Assembly: GCF_042647465.1 (NCBI RefSeq)
Contig: NZ_JBHRVN010000006.1
Length of the DNA: 64,000 nt
DNA from: Wagnerdoeblera intermedia
GTDB taxonomy: Bacteria; Pseudomonadota; Alphaproteobacteria; Rhodobacterales; Rhodobacteraceae
Strand: one strand, 5' to 3'
Shown here: piece by piece, positions 44,691-53,630 of the stretch
How positions within the stretch are numbered: position 1 is the stretch's first letter
Layout of the letters: every line of letters starts with the position of its first letter
Position numbers and translations under genes: made by a program
Notes under the pieces: generated by a model
Seen by the model: the letters and a program-made list of their open reading frames with translations, nothing else
Database searches by the model: none
Told to the model about the DNA's origin: nothing

Positions 44691-45688
44691 GGCATTGCTG
44701 CAGAAATCCTGCGCTGTCCAGATTTCCCCCTAACCCCTTTTTTCTCAGGTCACGCGTTCAATATCGGCGGTGCCGAGTGCATTGAAGCGGTTCATGAGTG
44801 CGATGCGGATGTGGACCTCAGCGGTTTGTCTGTCCGGGTCTCGTGAGGGTATCCGCTCACCGAAGGATTTGAGACAGCGCATTCTTGCCTCGATCCGACT
44901 TCGCACATGATATCCGGACCAGTGCTTCCAGTTGGCTCGCCCAAGGTGCCTTGTTGCCCGCAGGATGTCGTTGCGCGCAGGGGCGGCAGAGCAGTCCTCC
45001 TCCCAGAGACGGCCATTCCTGCGGATCGGGATGACGGCTGTGCCGCCACGCTCCAGGATCGCGGTGTGGCAACGTCGGGTGTCGAAGGCGCCGTCGCCAG
45101 TCACGGTGCCGATCTGTTCATCTGGGGGGATCTGATCCAGAAGGTCCGGCAGGACAGGGCTGTCACCGTGACGGCTGGAGGTGAACTCCACAGCCCGGAT
45201 ATCACCCGTGGCCGTGTCCATCGCCAGATGGACCTTGCGGTATTGGCGCCTGCGGTGCGTGCCGTGCTTGCGCGCCAGCCACTCTCCATCGCCCAAAAAC
45301 TTGATCCCGGTGCTGTCCACCAGCAGATTCAGTGGCCCTGACGCGCGCCGGCCGGATATCTGGACCGCCAAAGTCTTCTGTCTGCGGCTCAGTGTGGAAA
45401 AATCCGGCACCGGCCAGTCGGGCCCGGCCATTTCCAGAATGCTGGCTACCATGCCAGTGCTTTGCCGAAGCGGCAGGCCGAAGAGCACTTTCAACATGAG
45501 ACAAAACTGGATCGCTGCATCAGAGAATACCGGCGGGCGGCCGGGTCGCCCCGCCCTCGTCGCCAGCCACGCCATGTCCTTGTCCAGCCAGATCAGCAGC
45601 GAGCCGCGCTGCTTCAAAGCGGCATTGTAGGATTTCCAATTCGTCGTGCGATAGCGGCCAGCTTCAGATTTCGTCATGCAAAGACGCT
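44691..45688 (-). mobile_element. IS5-family element (IS903/IS1031-like)
   Basis: The left end GGCATTGCTGCAGAAATC and the inverted right end GCGTCTTTGCATGACGAAATC share the TTGCA-GAAATC pattern of this group, in which the transposase start codon lies within the terminal repeat. No target duplication is evident. A remnant of a relative follows at 45754-45834. Confidence 0.75.
44745..45677 (-). CDS. IS5-family transposase (310 aa)
   Basis: The single-frame transposase begins MTKSEAGRYRTTNWKSYNAA. The DDE motifs are NLLVDSTGIKF (first Asp), TVTGDGAFDTRR (second Asp) and YHVRSRIEARMRCLKSFGER (the Y-x2-R-x3-E-x6-K pattern with Glu). The ending MNRFNALGTADIERVT is standard for the group. It is complete and probably functional. 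Confidence 0.9.
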   Translation of the reverse strand: MTKSEAGRYRTTNWKSYNAALKQRGSLLIWLDKDMAWLATRAGRPGRPPVFSDAAIQFCLMLKVLFGLPLRQSTGMVASILEMAGPDWPVPDFSTLSRRQKTLAVQISGRRASGPLNLLVDSTGIKFLGDGEWLARKHGTHRRRQYRKVHLAMDTATGDIRAVEFTSSRHGDSPVLPDLLDQIPPDEQIGTVTGDGAFDTRRCHTAILERGGTAVIPIRRNGRLWEEDCSAAPARNDILRATRHLGRANWKHWSGYHVRSRIEARMRCLKSFGERIPSRDPDRQTAEVHIRIALMNRFNALGTADIERVT

Positions 45689-45753
45689 TAACCTACTGCT
45701 ACACCAAAGTGAATCCGCGCACCGGCGAGTTCTGCAACAACCCCCAGCCTGAT

Positions 45754-45834
45754 ATAAAGCTCCACCGCCCGCAGACGCTCGTCATCAACCGCTTCAATGC
45801 ATTCGGAACTGCCGAGATCAAACGCGTGGCATAA
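45754..45834 (+). pseudogene. IS5 transposase 3' remnant
   Basis: IKLHRPQTLVINRFNAFGTA followed by EIKRVA and a stop matches the C-terminus of IS5-type transposases (compare INRFNALGTA). The matching terminal repeat, GACTTCTGCAAC, lies at about 45862-45875, where the IS110 element begins. The rest of this copy is gone. Confidence 0.65.
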
Positions 45835-45879
45835 AATAAAAGGGGCAAGTCCGGACAATGACAGACTTCTGCAACATGT

Positions 45880-47225
45880 ATAACCGCCCCTTGCGCAAGA
45901 GGGTACTTAGGATCTTTTTGGCGCGTTGTCGGGTGCTGACATGTATCCGGCCTTTGATGCGGCCATCTCATGCCGCGGGCCACTATGGTGTTCGCAGATC
46001 AGGTCCAAATCAAAGCCGCGTGCTCGATGGCACGTGTTGCACAACTGGTTTTCCTGATCCTGTCTCACGACCGTTTCGCCAAAGGTCTCCTTGCCCTCTT
46101 CCGCTCCGACGTCTCGCGGCTTTTGACGACTTACATCGTCGGTGCCGGAGCCTTGTAAACACCACCGCGGGCCATCAGGGCCCATACGATCCGCGCCATC
46201 TTGTTTGCCAGTGCGACCCGCACCAGCATAGTTGGCTTACGGCCGACCATGTCGCTCAGCCATGTTCCGTGCTTTGCGCCAGCATGCACATTCCGTTTGA
46301 TGATTACGCTGTTGGCGCCGATGATCAGCAAGCGTCGCAGCGATCTCTCACCCATCTTCGTTGTAGCCCCCAGCCGCTGCTTACCACCTGTCGAGTGTTG
46401 TCGGGGCACGAGGCCTAACCATGCGGCAAAATCCCGGCCTTTGTGGAAGGTCTCGGCTGCTGGCGCCAGTGTTGCAAAGGCCGTGGCGATCAGTGGCCCG
46501 ATGCCAGGGATCGTCATCAGCCGCCTGGCCAGATCATCTTCTTTGGCACGGCGCGCGATCTCTGCATCAAGCTTTGTGATCTCTGCCTCCAGATGGCGAA
46601 GTGAGAGGATCAGAACCTGCAGGGTCGCCATTGCCTCGGAAGGCAGCCCGCAAGTCTGATCCTCGACGATCCTGATCAGCTTCTGGACGTTGGATGGGCC
46701 CTGCGGCACGACCTGACCGAATTCCGTCAGGTGGCCACGAAACGCGTTGATGAGCTGGGTGCGCTGACGGATCAGCACTTCGCGGACCCGAAAGACCATG
46801 GCTGAGCCCTGGGTCTTTTCGCTCTTCACCGGCACGAAGCGCATCGTCGGCCTTTGGGCCGCTTCGCAAATCGCTTCGGCATCGGCGGCATCATTTTTTT
46901 GCCGCTTCACGAAGGGCTTCACATAGGCCGGCGGGATCAGCCGCACGTCATGGCCCAGCTTGCCTATCTCACGCCCCCAGAAGTGCGCGCCACCACAAGC
47001 TTCCATGGCGACAACACAAGATGGGAGCGTTGAGAAAAAGGCCAGAACCTGATCGCGCCGCAGCTTCTTGCGCAGAACAGCCTTTCCAGATTGATCGGCA
47101 CCATGAAGCTGGAACACATTCTTTGCCAGATCCAGGCCGATTGTAGTAATCTCCGACATGACCGCCTCCCTAATGGATTGTGACGATCCCACCTTGGCAC
47201 AAAGATGCCGTCGGGGGGCGGTTAC
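45880..47225 (-). mobile_element. IS110-family element (IS1111-like), copy 1
   Basis: The subterminal inverted repeats are GTAACCGCCCCCCGACGG at the transposase-start end and ATAACCGCCCCTTGCGCAAG at the other. The element is complete and flanked by IS5 debris on both sides: the IR at 45862-45875 and an IS5 right end at 47248-47264. The same element in opposite orientation starts at 48690. Confidence 0.85.
46131..47159 (-). CDS. IS110-family transposase, copy 1
   Basis: This 342-residue transposase starts MSEITTIGLDLAKNVFQLHG (Met 47159, after GGGAGGCGGTC). It has the RuvC-like DEDD domain (GLDLAK, VVAMEACGGAHFWGREIG, KNDAADAEAICEAAQRP) and the C-terminal Transposase_20 domain (LMTIPGIGPLIATAFATLAP then GLVPRQHSTGGKQRLGATTK). 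It is intact. It differs from copy 2 by a few residues. Confidence 0.92.
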   Translation of the reverse strand: MSEITTIGLDLAKNVFQLHGADQSGKAVLRKKLRRDQVLAFFSTLPSCVVAMEACGGAHFWGREIGKLGHDVRLIPPAYVKPFVKRQKNDAADAEAICEAAQRPTMRFVPVKSEKTQGSAMVFRVREVLIRQRTQLINAFRGHLTEFGQVVPQGPSNVQKLIRIVEDQTCGLPSEAMATLQVLILSLRHLEAEITKLDAEIARRAKEDDLARRLMTIPGIGPLIATAFATLAPAAETFHKGRDFAAWLGLVPRQHSTGGKQRLGATTKMGERSLRRLLIIGANSVIIKRNVHAGAKHGTWLSDMVGRKPTMLVRVALANKMARIVWALMARGGVYKAPAPTM

Positions 47226-47247
47226 AACATCAATGCCCAATAGCTGG

Positions 47248-47264
47248 CTAAACGCTTTGTTCAG
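47248..47264 (+). repeat. IS5-type right-end remnant
   Basis: CTAAACGCTTTGTTCAG recurs at the right end of the IS5 copies near 55556 and 62214. Here nothing else of the element remains, so it marks an old IS between the IS110 element and the glycosyltransferase gene. Confidence 0.7.
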
Positions 47265-47402
47265 CGCGAACTGCTTAGGCTGAGAAATCGATCCCTAGCG
47301 ATAAATAATCCCAGACAACGAATATTTACAAAGTGCAACGCAACTCTTATGTTATTAAGTTAACTGTAACATCGCCTTTTGAAGCCTATAAGGGTTCGTT
47401 GG

Positions 47403-48662
47403 ATGAGAAAAGTAGCTGTGATTAATCACGACTTCTCGGGATTTACTGGTTCAGAAATTGTAACTTTGGAAATTGCCAACTACTTCTCATCGAGAGGGTG
47501 TCAAGTTGTAATAAGGGCTGAGCGATATTCAGATGTGTACCTACCATATTTGGCGAAAAATGTTACAATTTCTGACGTCCGAATTGATGTGACTGATTTT
47601 GATGTAGTTTGGTCTCAGCATGGGCATTTTGCCTTAAATACAGACAATCTATCGAAATTGAAATCTTGGAATGGAGTATACATTGCCAGCCACCTGTCAT
47701 CAATTACACCCGCCGAAGTTTATCATTACCCGTTCTCTGCAAAATATGCCGGCGGCATCATATTTAATGCGGAGCAAGTTGAAAAATCCTTAATTGAAAA
47801 ATACAAACCCAGAGGGGTCATATGCAACTTTAAGAATGCGGCGCCTCAAAGGTTTCACTCTAATATTGCGCGCAGGCCTGATAATTTAAAAAACCTGTTA
47901 ATTGTTTCAAATCACTTCCCTGCCGAGATTGAGGAGGCTTTAAGAATTCTGCAAGAAAAGGGAGTTAACTACACGCATTTAGGGGTCAAGGGGACAGCCA
48001 AACTCATTGATCCCTGTGATGTTCAATCAGCAGATGCAATTATCTCTATCGGCAAAACTGTGCAGTATAGCTTAGTGGGCGGATGCCCTGTGTATTGCTA
48101 TGATCACTTCGGCGGCCCTGGCTGGATCACATCGGATAACTTTTATAGTGCCGAAGTGCAAAATTTTTCCGGTAGATGTACGCCATACAAAAAAAATGCA
48201 GAACTAATTGCCGACGAAGTGTTGTCCGGGTACAAATTTGCAAGGGATTATACAGAGAATAATATAGAATTATTCCAAGACAGATATAACCTTGAAAAAA
48301 TATTGGATGATTTCTTGCGCAAGGTGGAGATCAGTGGTTGCGGCAATAATATCCGTAATCAGGAAGATATTGATCAAGTAGATTTGATGCGGGGAGCATT
48401 ATGTCATGTGGGTTGGATTTGGCATGATGTATTCTTGAAGGATTTCAAAACGCAATTTGGAGGGGTAAATGATTTGTTGGAGGAGAAAATTAAAGCGCTG
48501 CAAGATGAGCGTGATGCATTAGTGCAAAAAATTGATAATTTTAACCTTCTACATCCATCTTGGATAGTTCATTTCCTCAGATCGCCATGGCGGGTACGTC
48601 ACTGGAATAGAATAAGAAGACGGCAACGTAAGTCCAAGGCCCATAGATTAGCAGGGTCCTGA
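47403..48662 (+). CDS. Glycosyltransferase-like protein, low GC
   Basis: This protein of about 419 residues resembles a GT-B (family 4-type) glycosyltransferase. It has an N-terminal Rossmann start RKVAVINHDFSGFTGSEIVT, a middle LKNLLIVSNHFPAEIEEALR and a donor-site-like ISIGKTVQYSLVGGCPVYCY. The end of the protein carries a coiled coil (LLEEKIKALQDERDALVQKI) and a basic tail. ATG 47403 follows AAGGG. GC content is far lower than in the surrounding genes, and IS110 copies flank it in inverted orientation, so it was probably acquired by transfer. The acceptor is unknown. Confidence 0.75.
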   Translation: MRKVAVINHDFSGFTGSEIVTLEIANYFSSRGCQVVIRAERYSDVYLPYLAKNVTISDVRIDVTDFDVVWSQHGHFALNTDNLSKLKSWNGVYIASHLSSITPAEVYHYPFSAKYAGGIIFNAEQVEKSLIEKYKPRGVICNFKNAAPQRFHSNIARRPDNLKNLLIVSNHFPAEIEEALRILQEKGVNYTHLGVKGTAKLIDPCDVQSADAIISIGKTVQYSLVGGCPVYCYDHFGGPGWITSDNFYSAEVQNFSGRCTPYKKNAELIADEVLSGYKFARDYTENNIELFQDRYNLEKILDDFLRKVEISGCGNNIRNQEDIDQVDLMRGALCHVGWIWHDVFLKDFKTQFGGVNDLLEEKIKALQDERDALVQKIDNFNLLHPSWIVHFLRSPWRVRHWNRIRRRQRKSKAHRLAGS

Positions 48663-48689
48663 AATATTCCTGAGTGGGTTCTGATGTTG

Positions 48690-50008
48690 TAACCGCCCCC
48701 CGACGGCATCTTTGTGCCAAGGTGGGATCGTCACAATCCATTAGGGAGGCGGTCATGTCGGAGATTACTACAATCGGCCTGGATCTGGCAAAGAATGTGT
48801 TCCAGCTTCATGGTGCCGATCAATCTGGAAAGGCTGTTCTGCGCAAGAAGCTGCGGCGCGATCAGGTTCTGGCCTTTTTCTCAACGCTCCCATCTTGTGT
48901 TGTCGCCATGGAAGCTTGTGGTGGCGCGCACTTCTGGGGGCGTGAGATAGGCAAGCTGGGCCATGACGTGCGGCTGATCCCGCCGGCCTATGTGAAGCCC
49001 TTCGTGAAGCGGCAAAAAAATGATGCCGCCGATGCCGAAGCGATTTGCGAAGCGGCCCAAAGGCCGACGATGCGCTTCGTGCCGGTGAAGAGCGAAAAGA
49101 CCCAGGGCTCAGCCATGGTCTTTCGGGTCCGCGAAGTGCTGATCCGTCAGCGCACCCAGCTCATCAACGCGTTTCGTGGTCACCTAACGGAATTCGGTCA
49201 GGTCGTGCCGCAGGGCCCATCCAACGTCCAGAAGCTGATCAGGATCGTCGAGGATCAGACTTGCGGGCTGCCTTCCGAGGCAATGGCGACCCTGCAGGTT
49301 CTGATCCTCTCACTTCGCCATCTGGAGGCAGAGATCACAAAGCTTGATGCAGAGATCGCGCGCCGTGCCAAAGAAGATGATCTGGCCAGGCGGCTGATGA
49401 CGATCCCTGGCATCGGGCCACTGATCGCCACGGCCTTTGCAACACTGGCGCCAGCAGCCGAGACCTTCCACAAAGGCCGGGATTTTGCCGCATGGTTAGG
49501 CCTCGTGCCCCGACAACACTCGACAGGTGGTAAGCAGCGGCTGGGGGCTACAACGAAGATGGGTGAGAGATCGCTGCGACGCTTGCTGATCATCGGCGCC
49601 AACAGCGTGATCATCAAACGGAATGTGCATGCTGGCGCAAAGCACGGAACATGGCTGAGCGACATGGTCGGCCGTAAGCCAACTATGCTGGTGCGGGTCG
49701 CACTGGCAAACAAGATGGCGCGGATCGTATGGGCCCTGATGGCCCGCGGTGGTGTTTACAAGGCTCCGGCACCGACGATGTAAGTCGTCAAAAGCCGCGA
49801 GACGTCGGAGCGGAAGAGGGCAAGGAGACCTTTGGCGAAACGGTCGTGAGACAGGATCAGGAAAACCAGTTGTGCAACACGTGCCATCGAGCACGCGGCT
49901 TTGATTTGGACCTGATCTGCGAACACCATAGTGGCCCGCGGCATGAGATGGCCGCATCAAAGGCCGGATACATGTCAGCACCCGACAACGCGCCAAAAAG
50001 ATCCTAAG
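48690..50008 (+). mobile_element. IS110-family element, copy 2, main part
   Basis: It begins TAACCGCCCCCCGACGG and runs to ATCCTAAG, where a 2,044-bp insertion starts. Its last 38 bases are found at 52053-52090 after a repeated TAAG. It is near-identical to copy 1 (45880-47225), so one of them moved recently. Confidence 0.85.
48755..49783 (+). CDS. IS110-family transposase, copy 2
   Basis: This intact 342-residue frame starts at ATG 48755 with MSEITTIGLDLAKNVFQLHG and has the same DEDD and Transposase_20 motifs as copy 1. The transposase is complete even though the right end of the element is separated by the later insertion. It might still act in trans. Confidence 0.92.
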   Translation: MSEITTIGLDLAKNVFQLHGADQSGKAVLRKKLRRDQVLAFFSTLPSCVVAMEACGGAHFWGREIGKLGHDVRLIPPAYVKPFVKRQKNDAADAEAICEAAQRPTMRFVPVKSEKTQGSAMVFRVREVLIRQRTQLINAFRGHLTEFGQVVPQGPSNVQKLIRIVEDQTCGLPSEAMATLQVLILSLRHLEAEITKLDAEIARRAKEDDLARRLMTIPGIGPLIATAFATLAPAAETFHKGRDFAAWLGLVPRQHSTGGKQRLGATTKMGERSLRRLLIIGANSVIIKRNVHAGAKHGTWLSDMVGRKPTMLVRVALANKMARIVWALMARGGVYKAPAPTM

Positions 50009-50380
50009 CAGGGATAGCCAGGCGCTGGCCGGGCAGTTTGCCGCGATCCACTCTGGCCTCGACGCGGTTTCGGGGGGGGGGATAGCCGCTCTGTCGTTGT
50101 CAGATGATGCGGCCGATCCGCCTTGATGTGTGCAGGGATCTCGTTTCGGCCGGTGGCCGCTGGGATGCCGGGCTTCAACAGCCGGGCGGTGTTGCGGGGC
50201 AGGGTGCTCGAAGGTGCCGCTCGGGGAGCGATGCGATCATGGCGTTGGCGGGTATCAATGGCCGAATCGACATTGAGGGTTGCGTTTTCCTGTTCCGGCG
50301 GAAACGGGCTCGAGTGGCCTTCGCAGCATCGGTGCGTCGCGCCGAAGCCGGGGTGCATGGCTGGATCGGTACAATCGTAC
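50009..50380. other. 372-bp segment trapped beside IS1380
   Basis: This GC-rich stretch lies between the left TAAG of the insertion site and the left end of IS1380. It has a run of ten G near 50071. Short plus-strand frames exist, but I recognise no product. No inverted ends are visible. It is absent at the other IS1380 copy. Confidence 0.6.
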
Positions 50381-52052
50381 CCTACATTCCCCAAGTGGCG
50401 TGTCGTTTGAGGTGAAAATCGCCTGTATCCGAGCGCTAGACAAGGATTTTCTGCCGCAAGCGGCACCTGCGGTCGCGCAGACTGCTGGATCTGGACGGAT
50501 CAGACCGCGAAGCCGCTGTTTCCTTGCCCAGGGGCGGCGTTTTTCAGCGCAGCGGACAGATCTGTCCAGCCGCTTTCGTTCAGTTTGAGCGTGGATCGCG
50601 ATCATGCGCATAGCGGTGGCGCTCGCAATCGGCGGATAGCGGCGAGGATGGCGCGTACCATCGTGCCGGTGACAGCGACCTCGGCCAGCTGGAAGGTGAT
50701 GGTGCGGGCGTGACGGACCACACGTGCCCCGATCTTGATCAGCTTCAGTTGCAGGCTGGTCAACGACCAGTCGGCTATGGCCTCGGGCAGCTCGATGCAG
50801 CGCAAGAAGGTGGCCAGGTTGTACGCCAGGGCGTGCAGTTGCAGCCGCACCTCATTGCCGCGGAACTTCCGGCACGACAGCCGCGTCCAGCGAAAGGCGT
50901 ATTTGCCCTCTTTGATGTGCTGCTCGGCGGTGCCGCGCTGGTTGTAGAACCGCACCACCCAGTCCGGCTCCATCGGCAGGTTGGTGACGATGAAGCCGAC
51001 ACGCGGGAACAGTTCGCCCGGATGCCATTCGATCTTGGCGATCACCCGGCGTTCCTTGTCCCAGGACGCCGCCTGATACTCGAATTCCTCGAAGAACCGC
51101 TTGACCTTGGTCAGTGACGGCCGCCCGACAGGGCGCGTTAGCCGATGCGCGATCTTGTCCTTGAGGACCGCGTTTGCGGGCAGCCGGATGGCGTAGAAGA
51201 ACCGCGCTTCTTCCAATCGCTCATAGATCGCCGGGATCGCGTAGGCAGCATCGGCCCGGAAGAACCTGCCACCAAGGTCGCGCTCCGCGTAGCGCGCAAT
51301 GACGGGGTCGAGAACATCACGCCAGCCATCGGCGCTGTGGACGTTGCCATGGCGCAGGGCGCAGCGTTCCAGCATCCCGAACTGGTTGAACAGAAAGTTG
51401 GGGTGATAGCAGCTACAGTCGAAATGGCCATTCCAGGCGGACCCTTCCTGGTCGCCATGGGTCGGGCTGACCGAGCTGTCCATGTCCAGAACGATGTACT
51501 TCAGCCCGTTACGGTCATGGAACCGGTCGATCCATTGCCCGTTCAGGTCGGCCAGCGCGGCACGGTTCCCGGCCAGAGCCAGCGTCTCGGTCTCGAACCG
51601 TCCCATCTGCGATGCCGAGGCCGCTTGTGCATCGACCGCTCTGCCGCCGACAACTTGGCGCATGACCGGATCGCAGGCGAGACGGTTGGCGTCGTTGACA
51701 TCCTCGTATCCGGCCAGCCGCCCAAAGACTGATTGCCGGAACAGGCCGTCGAGCCGATGGACCGTGTTCTTGCCAGAGCGAGTATCGCGCAGCGCCGCTG
51801 ACGCCAAATCGGACAACCCGAGCGCGTCATCAAGCTCGCGCATCACCAGAAGGCCGCCGTCGGAACTGAGCTGCGTGCCGCGAAATTCCAGCCGCACGCG
51901 AGGGTCGAAATCCACCCGAGCTGCCCGTTGCAAGCCCGCACCCTCTGGGTGATCCATGAAACGCGCCCCTCGCAGCCTTCAACACCATGTTTTATATAGG
52001 AAATATAATGGTCAGGACAGCGAAATCAGCGCCTTACTTGGGAAATGTGGGC
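50381..52052 (-). mobile_element. IS1380-family element, copy 1
   Basis: The ends are CCTACATTCCCCAAGT and, inverted, CCCACATTTCCCAAGT. It is identical in length (1672 bp) to 59534-61205, and the protein is the same. The right side is followed by TAAG, matching TAAG at 50005-50008, a 4-bp duplication as expected for the family. On the left, however, the 372-bp segment intervenes. Confidence 0.88.
50602..51957 (-). CDS. IS1380-family transposase, copy 1
   Basis: This 451-residue transposase has the IS1380 layout: ELRGTQLSSDGG-type start (LEFRGTQLSSDGGLLVMREL), LDMDSSVSPTHGDQEGSAWN (first catalytic Asp), FFRADAAYAIPAIYERLEEA (second Asp) and WVVRFYNQRGTAEQHIKEGK (Glu region with Y-x-R-G-x-x-E). 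It is complete and identical to the copy at 59755-61110, pointing to recent transposition. Confidence 0.92.
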   Translation of the reverse strand: MDHPEGAGLQRAARVDFDPRVRLEFRGTQLSSDGGLLVMRELDDALGLSDLASAALRDTRSGKNTVHRLDGLFRQSVFGRLAGYEDVNDANRLACDPVMRQVVGGRAVDAQAASASQMGRFETETLALAGNRAALADLNGQWIDRFHDRNGLKYIVLDMDSSVSPTHGDQEGSAWNGHFDCSCYHPNFLFNQFGMLERCALRHGNVHSADGWRDVLDPVIARYAERDLGGRFFRADAAYAIPAIYERLEEARFFYAIRLPANAVLKDKIAHRLTRPVGRPSLTKVKRFFEEFEYQAASWDKERRVIAKIEWHPGELFPRVGFIVTNLPMEPDWVVRFYNQRGTAEQHIKEGKYAFRWTRLSCRKFRGNEVRLQLHALAYNLATFLRCIELPEAIADWSLTSLQLKLIKIGARVVRHARTITFQLAEVAVTGTMVRAILAAIRRLRAPPLCA

Positions 52053-52090
52053 TAAGTACCCTCTTGCGCAAGGGGCGGTTATACATGTTG
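52053..52090 (+). mobile_element. IS110 copy 2, right terminal fragment
   Basis: TAAGTACCCTCTTGCGCAAG and GGGCGGTTATACAT match the right end of IS110 copy 1 (complement of 45874-45911). Joined to 50008 it restores a full element. Confidence 0.85.
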
Positions 52091-52134
52091 CACAAATCGG
52101 CTGCTGATCGGACTTCCCCTTTCCCCGGACAGAT

Positions 52135-52202
52135 TTATCCTGCGACCTCTGTGATGGGCGTGCCGAGGGCGGTGAAGCCGTTGAGCACGGCGACGCGCAC
52201 CT
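52135..52202 (-). pseudogene. IS5 transposase 3' remnant
   Basis: The minus strand reads WEVRVAVLNGFTALGTPITE then VAG and a stop, the C-terminus of an IS5-type transposase. The matching terminal repeat GTTGCACAAATC lies at about 52088-52099. The element is cut at 52202 by a hairpin and IS110 sequence. Confidence 0.7.
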
Positions 52203-52242
52203 CCCAAGTTCGACACTTAATCAATTAACTGTCGAACTTGGG
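52203..52242. repeat. 13-bp perfect inverted repeat
   Basis: CCCAAGTTCGACA and TGTCGAACTTGGG flank a 14-base AT-rich loop. It lies exactly at the join between an IS5 remnant and an IS110 remnant, and may be the collapsed end of another mobile element. Confidence 0.75.
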
Positions 52243-52346
52243 TTTGCCAGATCCAAGCCGATTGTAGTAATCTCCGACATGACCGCCTCCCTAATGGATT
52301 ATGACGATCCCACCATGGCACATCGATGCCGTCGGGGGGCGGTTAC
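52243..52346 (-). mobile_element. IS110 third copy, start-end remnant
   Basis: About 104 bases match the transposase-start end of the IS110 copies, including the first codons (MSEITTIGLDL) and the end GTAACCGCCCCCCGACGG. A few substitutions (for example CACCATGGCACATCG) show it is older. Confidence 0.85.
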
Positions 52347-52801
52347 ATCATGTGTGGGTAGCCCCGGTTTTAGCGAGTTGTCGCATCTACGGTAATCATA
52401 CGATCGAATGCGGTCATGTGTCAGGCCTATGCGTGGGATGATAACTCCCTTGGCCGGTATGCGATCCGCAGACTGTGATCAAAACATCAGAACGAGCTCT
52501 CTGCTCTTAGTGTAACCCTGATTTCCACAGTCCCGATCTTTCCGATCGATTTCATACACGCTTCAGCTTCTCTCGCATTTTCGAGGTCTTCCTACTGGCA
52601 AGGGCCATCCTGCCAGATGAGGTCCTCCCGGAAACTCTTCATTCTTTGCAATAAGCGCCCACAACGTATCCTTGCGGTGAGGGCCGTCTGCCCCGTTTTT
52701 GCAAATAGGCTTAAGGCATTGCCTTATGTCATATTCTACACATTCTCCCCCGATCGAGATTTTCATCGGCTGATGAAGCGGGCCGGCGTCGCCATTGGAG
52801 C
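52347..52801. other. Unassigned stretch before IS66 genes
   Basis: No convincing gene is seen. Short frames on both strands exist, but none has a recognisable motif. The left end of the IS66 element should lie here. I could not identify its inverted repeat. Confidence 0.5.
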
Positions 52802-53130
52802 GATGAGGATAAGCCGCGGATTGTCGAAGAGAGTTATCGCGGCGTGCGGCAAGGGTCGGCGACAGCGCGGCGTTACGGTATTTCACGCTCTCTTTTATCG
52901 ATCTGGCGGCGGGAATTGCGACAGGGTTCTGACAGTGCAACAGGCGACAGGCCAGTTTTTACGCCACTGATGCTGGAGGCCGGTGCCGGGGCATCCGGCA
53001 TAGGGTCTGCTGCAATGTCAGCGACGGATCAGATCGAGATCTCTTTACGCAACGGACGGCGATCAGCTTCTCGGCCGCGGTGGCGCCTGAGGTTCTGGCG
53101 CGCGTGTTGAATGTTGTGGATCCGCTATGA
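52802..53130 (+). pseudogene. IS66 tnpA (orf1), frameshifted
   Basis: The frame DEDKPRIVEESYRGVRQGSA then TARRYGISRSLLSIWRRELR is the HTH part of IS66 TnpA. It continues ATDQIEISLRNGRR and then needs a shift near 53065 to reach VAPEVLARVLNVVDPL and a TGA at 53128-53130, which overlaps the tnpB start. The N-terminal ATG is not clear. It is non-functional as read. Confidence 0.8.
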
Positions 53131-53477
53131 TTGCCTTTCCTGCGGGCGTCAAAGTTTGGATCGCCGGCGGTGTCACCGATATGCGCTGCGGCATGAACAC
53201 GCTGGCGCTCAAGGTGCAGCAGGGCCTGGGCCGTGATCCCCATGGCGGCGAGATCTTCTGCTTCCGTGGCCGCAAAGGCGATCTGATCAAGATCCTCTGG
53301 CATGACGGCGTCGGCATGTCGCTCTATCTGAAGCGGCTGGAGGCGGGCAAGTTCATCTGGCCTGTCAGCCAGAGCGGGGCCGCTGTGCCCGTCTCCAGTG
53401 CACAGCTCGGCTATCTGCTGGAAGGGATCGACTGGCGCAATCCACGCTGGACCCAGCGGCCGAAATCGGCAGGATAA
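53127..53477 (+). CDS. IS66 tnpB (orf2)
   Basis: This 116-residue accessory protein of IS66 elements begins MIAFPAGVKVWIAGGVTDMR and includes GMNTLALKVQQGLGRDPHGG, CFRGRKGDLIKILWHDGVGM and YLKRLEAGKFIWP, all typical. It overlaps the tnpA end (TATGA). It is intact, but the element lacks most of tnpC. Confidence 0.9.
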   Translation: MIAFPAGVKVWIAGGVTDMRCGMNTLALKVQQGLGRDPHGGEIFCFRGRKGDLIKILWHDGVGMSLYLKRLEAGKFIWPVSQSGAAVPVSSAQLGYLLEGIDWRNPRWTQRPKSAG

Positions 53478-53630
53478 TTGCCATATCATCCTTGTTTTGT
53501 TGGATTTTATGGCTCTGATGTGGTACGGTGTTTGTCAAAGAAGTTGTCCGGCCTTTTGTTAAGCGGCGTCTCTAATTCCTGCCGCTGAGACATCACGTTC
53601 GGGCTTGAGCCAGACTGGTCCGATGGGTTG

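Noticed and set aside
52563..52940. Minus-strand frame of 125 residues before IS66
   Set aside because: It has no recognisable motif, and half of it is antisense to IS66 tnpA.
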